64,000 nucleotides of DNA, taken from assembly GCF_000150275.1 (NCBI RefSeq), contig NW_002060949.1, forward strand, positions 1,299,836 through 1,363,835. Direction: 5' to 3'. Source of the DNA: Trichoplax adhaerens (lineage: Eukaryota; Placozoa; Uniplacotomia; Trichoplacea; Trichoplacidae). Below the pieces are notes generated by a model that saw only the letters and a program-made list of their open reading frames with translations, was not told the origin of the DNA and searched no databases. Position numbers and translations under genes: made by a program. Below are positions 50,701 through 61,800 of this stretch, in pieces; positions within the stretch are counted from its first letter, which is position 1, and each line of letters begins with the position of its first letter.

Positions 50701-53700
50701 ACATATTTGCTATTACTTGCACTTCTTGTTGATACTAAAGATTTTAATAATTTGCGTAATTGTAATTCTGCTAATAATAAACATATCAAGCCTTATCCTT
50801 CTAAATATTACCTTGAAACGTATTTTGATATATTTTTATTACTATACTGATAAAAGTTCTTAAAATTGTTACCGAAGACTTTTAATCCGGTTCTGTGTGA
50901 AATAGATAGAGGATTAAAAGAGGTTCAATAGAATGATCTAATGATTAGTTATAAAGCGGAAATAAAGTCTCATATTCTATTATTCACGGAATATCTAGCC
51001 TAGTAGTATTGTCGTATATCGTATATGTAGATATGATGGTTAATAAATTCAAATCACTGTCTAACTAATAAGCAAACGAAGTCTTTATGTAATAAAAGAA
51101 AATAAACTGATTTCCTCTTCTAAGAAATATAACAAAAAATTATTCCTATACCACATTATATGATCCGAAAAGGATTTATCTTCAGTTACATCACGTGAGC
51201 GAGATCAAACAACAGGGTAAAATAAATATTATCTTGCTATTCTACTAGTTGGCCTTGCGTATTAGGAAATCAACATAAAAGTATAATGCAGTTTTATATA
51301 AGTAATATATGAGTTATTGTTATATAATTTCGATTGTTATTTTCTAATTAAATGTTAATAAAATATCCTGCATAATGCTGAATGTAAATGGGTTAGTCTT
51401 AATCTTTAACCTATACGTATGATCATATTTCATGTTATTTTGCTATCCTACAAAATATCTTACTCGAATATACTGTATTTATGCAAAGCAACAAAAAAAT
51501 TGGTCCACTCTTCGTAAATGAAATATTGTAATCTTGAAATTCATGTAATCGCAAATCGGAATACTTATCCTAGCCAGGAAGTAAGTACATGCTCCATAAG
51601 CCATTTAAATTTACGTAATTACAAACGGAGCCTAGGTCTAATCTTCTTTTTTAATCGAATGATTACATTCAGAAAATATGTTGTCTGTCTATATTGTATT
51701 TACTTTTAAAATTAGAACTAAAATTCGTCACTTTTATCAATATCTATAATAATTCTTAAAATTTCTACGCGCAAATTTGTTACCTTCTAAGGGACTCTTT
51801 TTAGATTAGAAGAAAATACATATAAGTACAACATACTACATTACCTTCCCGAGCTAATATAGTAACTATCAATGAATACAGTAAATACGGTTAGTAATCA
51901 AACCAAAAACTAAATTATTTAAAACTGAACAGTCTGGACGGCAAATTGTAATAAAATTGTCGGACTTTCGTTGACAGTACTTATAATGAAATTAAGCTAT
52001 TTAATCTATATGCAGTAATAGTATTTACAGTCAATTTATCAGTTTGTTACTACACGGTATCAATACATTTCTCTCAGTTATAGAAGGTATTCCCCTAGTA
52101 TCGATAAGTGAACGAATAAAAAAATTTAATTTACTCCGGATTAGGGCTGTTTGTGGAATTTTTCCACTTTCACATACAATAAGATATAATCCATAATATT
52201 AAATTAGAGATACCTTATGACAACCATTAAAGTTGATTTATCTGGTTAAATTTAAGAAATTTTTATTTGAAAATTTTGAAATTTTAATATATGGTGAAAG
52301 ATTATATTAAAACTGAAAACTAGGTCAATCAATGTAAATTACCTATCCTTTTCTGCGAAATTTGAGGTTACTTATTAAAAATTTTAATTAATTAGATGAA
52401 AATCTACTATAGCTTCCAACATTCGTAAAAATTGTCATATCGATCGAGTTTCTATAACTATCATATCTTAAATATTCAATCACGTTGTTACATACTATTC
52501 ATCGCTATCCCTATTTAGTATTTGTTTTCTACTCTAAACTGTAAATGAGTAAAAAATATTACACCATTTAACCATTCACGGGACTATTACGAAAAACCAA
52601 AAGTGATGGGTCATGCCATATTATATATACTGAACGGCTCTTTTTCTAAAACGAAAGTATTCTCAATCGCTATCCAACACGACTGCATTTGTAAATAACG
52701 AACTATTATTTCTAATATCCCGTTATGTCATGGGATGGCTGTTATTGTAAGAGCTATTTATTCGGGCTGAATAAGTACAGGAAACTTATTTAATATTGGA
52801 GATTCCTTTTACATCGAATAAGTTTAACTGTTAATTGATAAAATTTGATAATGTATCGTAGTTAATTAATAACAGGAACTTTTTAACTTATTATTTCTTT
52901 ATTACATCCGACGGTATGAAATATGTTTTAGTTTTTACAGTTATACAGTGTATCTGTAGTACACTTATAGGAGATAGATGGAGAATTTTTCTAGTATCTG
53001 AATAAAGAGGATAGAGAATCAACCTGGCTATTTAAATACTGGATAGTGTTATCCTTATTATTTATCTTCGCGTTAGTGGATAAGTACAGTATTATCTCAT
53101 TCACTAGCTTAATGTATTGCACCATAGAATATCATGATTATTTTACTTTAATGTAAAACTATTGAATTGCAGTCTTTTAATAGGAACTTAATGGATTTTT
53201 CTGAGCCGTTAATAATTCTATAACTAGGTAGAAATACGAATTTTAAAGTCGGCTACATTGAATATAGTACATAACTAAGATAATATGGGACGATTTTGAA
53301 CCAATAGTGTGCCTCTTCAGCTGACATTCTGGGCTAATTTTAAGTTACGGTACTCAGGTATTCATTTTAACTACTAAGATCGGGAACGAATTGAAGTGCT
53401 AATTTTGTTATTTTCATAACTAACTTAAAAGTTATTCATATGAGGAAATTACTTTATTTCATTTTAAAGATATTCTGCTATGCTACTAGAGTCTAATCAT
53501 TGATAAGATGAATACGTACTTTGAAAGAAATATCTATATTTTTTTACTCTATTTAATAATTTACCATTTATTAGACAATTTTTCTGTTGTGTTTTCAATC
53601 GAAACTATGTCACAATCTTATTACTTAACATTCACTGTTTCGAACTTATCCAGAATATGGCTATATATTCTAATATTAGGAGGTATTTCAACTATAGCAT

Positions 53701-56700
53701 CATTATACCTTCTAATATAGTATAAATGTTTAATAATATCATATTTCTTAGCTTAACATGATACTATATCATACGTTGAGAAATTATCGTAATCATTTAA
53801 ATACCTACATTTTGTATTTTAATTCTATTAAGTAATACCTAGTATTACAGCAATTATATAAATACCTTTAATATTAAAGTTGTAATGTACGATGGTATAT
53901 AGAAAAGAAATTTGATATTAACATGATAGTCCACTATAACAATTGATTAAAGCTGAAAATATGGTACAATTTTATGGCAACGCTTTAATAAGACTTAACA
54001 ATAAACCAAAAGCTTTTATTAGAAACGGAGAATAATAATGAAGTTATCAGAAAGCTAAATTATCGCACTGTATAAAAATAAATATAGGCGAAAGGAATTC
54101 ACTCTCAGCGCTAATTTTAGTAATTTTAGTAATTTTTAATCATGTTAACGTAGTGATATACCTGATGAACGCTAAATAAGAGTACAGATGGCTTAATGAT
54201 CTATACATAATGGAGACTGTGAGAATTAGATAAAAGTATTGGAGAAGGCAGTTTTAATATCTATTACGTACACAACATTTAATCCCCCTAGAAATCATCA
54301 TGATCGTTTGATAGTAAATTACGAAAGCTTTCTGCGCAAACTTTTTACAACATTAACATCTATATAGAATTATACCAAGTATAAACTTATAGCTTAATCA
54401 ATAGAGAGATGCTTCAAGGCTTTATACGTCTATTAATCATTCAGAATCGTTGAAAATCATGATCATTGATGGTTGACCTTGAATAAATAACGAATTTGTG
54501 GAGAGTTAAATATCAGGACAATATTATTTGATATCTACGATATATAAGACTATAGTTCATATGGATTATGAGATGAAAGAGGGATAAATATTTAAAGCAT
54601 TTATAAAACGTCTAAGATAATTAAGAATTAGGAGTTGACATTGTGCACCGGGTAAATAAAGATGGGAATTGCAAAATATCTGTGCGAGTTTTTAATGAGA
54701 ATAAAGATAGTAAATTTATCAAGAATCGAAACCTGTAATAATTTGTTTCGAGTTGGTATATGCTGCAGGTTACGAAGATAATTTAATATTTCGGTTAAAC
54801 AGTTGAAAGTTATCTGTTTGAATTTATACGCGATCACGGTAGCGAATCGAGGGCGAATCATTACTCATGATGTTATTTCCTCTCTATATTAAATCAATTA
54901 TAAAAATATCTTGATAACTCAGCAGCATGAATTTATTAAATTGTTAAGACAATAGAAATGCTTATATACCGTACAGTATTACAGTATCTGTGCTGATCTA
55001 TATACTATCTGCCAATTTAAATAATTCTTGATAATTTTATAAAGGGATCAAGATTTTATTATATACTTACGATTCTTGTAGTATAACAGCTTACGAAAAG
55101 TAATAAAATGATCTTTACCTAAACGTTCAATAACACCTTTTGGATCGATCCCACCGATAAATTATCACATTTAATTGACTAAGCGCTACTGTAGGTTTAA
55201 GCTACATCTACGGTTAGACTATATCTCGATAAACAAAAATATGAAACGATCATTTAAACGGCTTATGTATTATCTGCTGGGTACACTTAATTTTAAAAAA
55301 ATTTTAATGATTGACGACAATTAGTATAATATAATGATATTGGGTAGTTAATCTAGAATAGCCTCGGATTAGGGTCAATCCAATAAGTTATAGACTGTAA
55401 CTGGAGATTATATAGTCTATATAGTACATACAACTATAGAATCTGTATTTGCATACAACAAAAATTAAAACATTAAGATTGATATCCCAATAGAAGATAT
55501 TCAGTCGTTAAGTCGATTTAAAGATCTTGTTGTTACTATCCTGTATGGGTCCATAATAACTGATATTTGCTTGTCTTGTAGAGACGTCAAATAATAGACA
55601 TTTTCGTTGTAATACAATGACACTACTATTTTATAAATATAATATCTCTGAAATTAATAACGCTTTTAACGTAGAATTACTTTTAATCTTAAAGGAAAAA
55701 ATAGTAACACAAGCAATATTTATGGCAACATCAACTATTCTATTAGCCATGAATTCTAGCATGAAAGATTAGCATTCTTTGATAATTATTACTGAAATGA
55801 TTTCTGAATCTTTTTCTTGTCTATTAATTTATAATACAGTATTAGCATTACTTATCATTATAAATAACCAATTATTGTTATGTTATATAACTTACTAAGC
55901 CAGAATTTTCAATACTACAAGCATATATCATACCGTAGCCATAAAGTGGAATCTACTTGATACTTGCAGCGTCACAAAATCTTAAAATTAAGTAAAAAGC
56001 TTGTATTGTTTGTTCACACATGAATGCTTAAAGCAGAATACGTAGATGCCTTCTAGTATTTTCTCTATAAAACAAATTTGTTAAAAACCAAACGGCGTCT
56101 TTATATTACTCATTTAATATTAATTAGTCACAGAATAGATTAAATAATGGATGTATTATTTTGTGCTATAGAATGCAAAATGAAAGACTGCAATCTATCA
56201 GTTCCTAGTATTATTTATTTGAGTATTATTTATCAACAACTGTATAGGGTATAAAATATTTCATGGCTCGCTATCTACAGTAATTTGTAGGTGCTATATA
56301 GTTCAACAAAAGCATTATTGTACAATATTAACTAGAATGTAATTAAATAGGTATTCAATTATAACTGCTGTCATGCAGTTATACAATTGCTAAAAGAAAG
56401 AGTCATAACGTAATTCTTATGCTACTACTCGTTGAAATTGATAATCCGTGCTGTAGGATAAGTTAATTTACCCACCGTTCATTATAAGGGGATACCAAAA
56501 TTTTAGGATAAGCGACGTATGGCTTTAACTTGTAGCTAATTAATCTTAAGTAATTTTACGCTTAGCGAAAAGATAATATATTATTCACTTACTCAAAGTA
56601 TCGTATAGTAAGATGTGAAAATACGGCATTTATAACATCAGTGAAATTTATCAATTATCAATCTGGAAGTTGATTTTATATGAGTGATTCGTATTATTAT

Positions 56701-58955
56701 AACCTTATATTTGTCACAATACGAGTTCTATTTGATAAACAAAGGTATATAAATGGCCAAGAGTACAATCGATTTACTCATAGCGTTAGACTTTTTCTGC
56801 AAATATTAATCCATGTTATGATGGTGCTTGTTCAGTTTGACAATCATATACATGATATACAAAATATCAAATTTAATAACGCACTAGTTAACCAAATTTT
56901 AGCAATTATTATGTATCAGTGAAGTTAGATGAAAGATTTTCCTGCTCAGAATTAATTAATAAATAGATACATCTTACTTGACATTATATTATTCTATCGA
57001 AATTTTCATTCCTCTTATGACTAAAACTTATCTTGCTCGATCCAAGGAATTAACACTGACCGTAACATATATATCTTTAAAATAAATAAACTTTTACTCC
57101 TGAACGGGATACCAGAAGTATTTCATTGCATGCTATAAGAAGTGTGGAGTTTTAAGTTTGAATTTTCAACGATATTTTTGCGTAAAATAATATTTTATTT
57201 CTATAATCGCTAACGTTCTAAATCTATATTTTAAATTGATTACTTTCTGATAGAAATTACGTTTGAGACATGGCAACATGTTACGAAGGTTCAAGAATAC
57301 GGGTTAAATCATACGGTATAAATAAATTTATAACAATCAATTTTCTCACGGCCACGAGATATTGTACATCTGCACCTTTTCTATTCTCTGTTGGTAGTTG
57401 TTTACAATCATCGCGATCTGGTAATTCATATTGTAATTTAATAGAAACAATATATAATATAAGATATGTTGTATTGAATAGAAAAGTTGACTATTGCGAT
57501 GGTAATTTTATCCCCAAATTATACCCTTTAATTACTATTCAAGAAAGATATCCATCTATGACCATGTTTGAAAGGCATTTGAAATTGTAAACCTTTTGGA
57601 AAGATATTCCTTATTCTATGTCTTGTCTCCTAGATGACAGTATGCCATAGTCGATCATATGTGTTAGTAAGATAGAAATAAAGTAATGGAAGATATCAAC
57701 TTTTTGTATAGTTATGACCAACCATTGGCTTAATACAGTATTATTGAATCTAGATGTTTTTTTTAATTATTACTCGTAAAATATGCTTACAAAGACTTTT
57801 CTTACGTTCCCTTTCACAAGTGGTCTTTTATCTATTGCTCCATGATTCTACTGTTGTTATTTCCGCTTCGAAGATATCTTCAATATTTTAATTTCACCAT
57901 AGATATTATTTACAGTACAGCAGTAACTAGTTAAAAATCAGAAGCGCTTATACCAATATGCTGCTTCTATGAAGTAGGATTTTTAATCGCCAACTATGGC
58001 AGTTCCATAGGCAAGTATTGAGAGCAGAATTTTTATTTCATAGTCTCGTGGGAGATACAGTTATTGCATAAAGTAGCGTCAAAATTGATTGCGTATGAGC
58101 ATCGTCGCTATGGGTAACATTTTCATGATATAATTCCATTTGAATTTATTGATATTATTATATCTTTAGTTTTAAATTTCAACATACTTCCGGTTATCGC
58201 GTAATAATTCAGTTTGTATTCGTTGCAAAATAATACAAATTGGTAGATATTACTATGCAAGATATGATCATTTCCTTGATTAAGAGAATTCTAGCATGTT
58301 ATGGGAATACGCGTATGTTAGGATTTTACTGTATCGCTTGTAAATCCTATACATGTTATCTATTTCCTTGTTGGACATTTGTAACTATGTTCTGTTTAGC
58401 ATGAGGGATCGCTGTGAAGTCATTATAACTTTAAAATCGGCAGATTGCTATCCTAGGATATTAAAAAGCTATAGTATACGAACGGAGATCACTGGCTAAA
58501 GCTTAGTCTGCGCTGTTGAATTAACTACATTTACAGTAATTTAGTCATGGCTAAAAAAATACGCGTCGATATTATCCTTAAGATTAGCTTTAAAAATGGA
58601 TATCAGCGGTGATTACAGATATAGGTATAACATGAGTAATAGCTAGCTGATATAGTATAAAGGAAAAAATATCTAGGACACAAGAATACGAGAACAATTA
58701 TTTTAATTAATTAAGGTGTTGCATTATTGTATAACGTATAACATATACAGTAATTGAATATTATACGATATGTATGCTTGGGTGTTCCATTGGGATGCCA
58801 TATTGGAGAATGGCAAAGGGCTATAAGTACTTTTTTCTGGTACTTAAAAAAATCGTTCGATTCATATTTTAATTGATATACGAATGGAGTAGTATTTCAC
58901 TCATTCTTTGTAGTCCGTATTATTTTTCACAGATGGTACTATTTCATCCTGTTGT

Positions 58956-59215
58956 GATGGCAAATACTTGTAAATGATTTGATTATTAATAATATGACAG
59001 GATGACGTCGAAGAATTTTCTTCAGGTTATGAATCTACTGTTCTTGGCTTTCTTTTCTTATTTCATGAGCTTTTTTTACTTGGGATATTTGATGGCAAAC
59101 ACTCGTAAATGATTATTAATACGATAGGATGATGTTAAGAATCCACACTATTCTTGGCTTTCTTTTCTTTTTTTTCATAAATTTTTTTATACTTGGGATG
59201 TTTACATCCATGGAG
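58956..59215. repeat. Two-copy tandem duplication of about 135 bases
   Basis: GATGGCAAA(T/C)AC.TGTAAATGATT starts copies at 58956 and 59091. Both continue through TTCTTGGCTTTCTTTTCTT and end near ACTTGGGAT. The second copy is shorter through small deletions. Confidence 0.75.
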
Positions 59216-59269
59216 TGTAATATTATATAACATGCGATACAATTATAAACTTCACATTTCAACTTACTA

Positions 59270-60200
59270 CATCGAAAGATGATAAGCCAACCAATAGATT
59301 CAACATTTATTCATCTTATACTACGTATCAAATAGTTGTATCGTTTCTCTTTCTGTAATTTACACCGATATGGCATTGATTTCTTTACCCATGAATTACC
59401 TATTTTCTCGCCATGAATTTAAGATCGCAATAACATAAATTGCGCTGGTTATTGAGCAAATAGGTAGATATACAGTTCGTCTATATTACAGTATAATGGA
59501 GGGCCTTATGGCCATTTTAGCATATACTAAATCTGGATCAGTTTGTAGCAGAGTTGAATGATATGTTAATTAGTTACCTATACTGGTATTTTACTTCTTG
59601 TTAATGTAACTTAATTGCCTAGCAGACTCCATTTTGTAGTCTAAAGTAGACACCCATGTTTATGTATAACGGGCTTACAAGGATACCGTACTTCTAACTA
59701 TGAATTGTGTAAAACGAAGGACCACTAGGCGCAAAACCTTGAGGAATCCTTTCTACAGACTCAACATTTGTTTTTCCTATACAACCAAATGGCTACATCG
59801 TTGCTCTTTCTATAGTTTACGCCCGATGTGGCACTGATTTCTTGACCATCAATTACCGATTTTCTCACGCTGCATAGGGCATTTCAAGTTACAAGCCCAA
59901 CATAAATTGTGTTAAATATTTCGCGATTACCTAGTGATACAGTCTGTCTACATTATATTAGAGGCGCTTGCGATTATTTTAGAACGTGGTAGATCGATAT
60001 CGGTTAATGTAACTTGATAGGTTGTAAAGACTACATAGACAGTAACTCGATAGCTATAGTCTACAATGGTTTCCCTTGCTTATATCTAATCGGTTAAAAG
60101 TATCCTTCTAAATGTAAATCGTATAAAAGTATGGACTACTAGAAGGTAACCTTGAAGTATCCTTCTAACAGTCCGTAGTAAAACTGCCAATCCTCAGTTG
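59270..60200. repeat. Diverged tandem duplication of about 470 bases
   Basis: The order of matching blocks in about 59270-59735 recurs in 59740-60200: ATTCAACATTT/CTCAACATTTG, GATATGGCATTGATTTCTT/GATGTGGCACTGATTTCTT, CATAAATTG, GTCTA.ATTA, and TTAATGTAACTT. Similarity is partial and broken by indels, so this is an old duplication. Confidence 0.55.
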
Positions 60201-61391
60201 AACGATGACAATGTAAAGCAATTTTCCAGAAAGTTAAAAAATATGAATCAGTTATAGCAAGGTAATATTGCTTTAGTACTTTGGATATAACTATTACCGA
60301 TGGACACCCAAGTTTACTTCTTAATGTATTCTACCCTGGCAATAATTCCATTTTTGTGGCATTTTCTTTTTCTACCTTTTCTCTCACTTACCCATGAGAG
60401 AAGATCGTAAACTACAGTATTGTAATATGGAAACCCTAGACTATAATTGCAAAGTCTATTGTTGGCTAAGGCGATGGCAGTTGAAAATAATATACCATCA
60501 TTATCATGTAATAACATATGATGATGATGGCCATAATATCCAATTATAAAACCGATTCGAACTGATTGTTGTTCTAAACAGATCTGCATGTTTTGATCAC
60601 TGGGTCATTGTTGGAGTATTTTTTTATTTTATTTTTTCATCCTTTGCCGACGCTATACGATCCAGTTGTCGGTCGATGAGAAAATTTTGCCGCCTATGCC
60701 ATGAAATGGAGTTGGATATCGATTTTAAAATGGTCCATTGGGATCGTGGAACCAATTTTCTTTTCATGTCGGATATTGATAGACGCTATGCCATGTCCAG
60801 TAGTTGGACCCCCCCTTGCACAGTTTCAACAACAGACTGAGAAGTGTTGTTAGAATGATGTAGTGATGATAAACGATGGATCGCTTGTTTCTAAGCAATA
60901 AGAATATTCTTCAGTAATTGTAACTATAATCGACAGCATTGTCTACTCGACTGAGATGCTTTGTAGAGGAGTGATGGAGAAAGTTAATGCACGCTTGCTT
61001 TTCCTTTTACTCTATACTGCTATCGGTCAACAATAGTAAATAGAATCTCTTGCCACAATCAACATTGCTACTGTCTATTCAATAATTGTCCTAGTGGATT
61101 GCAATATGCCGACTACTATTATAGTCTTTTCTCCATTAGTCCTGGTGTCTGGTCTGGTCTTTTAATGAGGAGACTATACCTATCAAGTGGGACAAGCATA
61201 TAGCAATACCGAGAAGGTGATAGCCAAGCATTTAGTAAAACTACGGGGGATAGGACTATAGCAGATTGATCATAATTAATTAATTAATCAATCCAAATAG
61301 ATTCTTTCTACAAGGCTTGATACTCTTAGAATTGAGTAGAAATCATTTTGAACGTTTTGGAACAATTTTATATCCCAAGTTGTTGATAGTG

Positions 61392-61800
61392 ATGGATGGA
61401 AAGAAAGCATTAATGCGTTTTACATTTCTTGCTGATGCAGATGAAGGATTTCGACCTCGATGCTCATCGGAGCCAGTGCCAAAAACTTACTCGACTCCGT
61501 TGTCAGCGTCGTTAAATTCCAATTATTCACATCAAAATAGCACCGAATGTAATTCAAGTTCAACAGATAGTGAGCACGTTTTTGATATTTCAAGTAGCCA
61601 CGAGAATAGCAACAGTCAACGTGTTAACGGTTTGGATTTATCGAGCACTGGCCGAACCGTGTACGCGGTTGCATCGCCATCGGTGGTACGCCGATCCAAT
61701 CGTTTTATCACCGACGCTTTTACTAATTTTAGCAAATGGATTAAACCATGGAAATGGAAAGCCAGGAAAACCAGTCAATTTCTACAAGAGAAATCCATTC
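61392..61800 (+). CDS. PHACTR-like (phosphatase and actin regulator) protein, first coding exon
   Basis: PHACTR proteins bind G-actin through RPEL motifs and protein phosphatase 1 through their C-terminus. From the ATG at 61392 the frame runs 136 codons plus one base to a consensus donor, C|GTAAGT, at 61801. The Ser- and Asn-rich N-terminal part is low in information. The recognisable block is RRSNRF followed by KWIKPWKWKARKTSQFLQEK, close to the vertebrate FKPWKWRKKKSEKFK segment that precedes the first RPEL motif. No RPEL exon was found in the remaining 2.2 kb, so the rest presumably lies beyond the window. If the intron were retained, the frame would stop three codons past the splice junction. 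The alternative is an unrelated basic protein; the PWKW block argues against that. Confidence 0.62.

Larger units (their letters stand above)
41172..61391. other. 20-kb stretch without a recognised gene between PDE7A and the PHACTR-like gene
   Basis: The flanking genes point away from each other. Throughout this AT-rich stretch I find no exon with a known motif on either strand, and no tRNA. The longest open frame, 106 codons at 57270-57590 (+), is within what chance gives at this composition. An assembly gap of 50 N lies at 44709-44758. Dense GTACW clusters occur only at the left edge. Diverged tandem duplications occupy 58956-60200. Confidence 0.6.

Noticed and set aside
57270-57590. 106-codon Met-started open frame on the plus strand
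   Set aside because: No motif, no splice context and no neighbouring exons. At this AT content a few open frames of such length are expected by chance in 64 kb.
60314-60589. 91-codon open frame on the minus strand with a His-rich stretch
   Set aside because: No recognisable family and it lies just beside a duplicated, simple-sequence stretch. Length is within chance.
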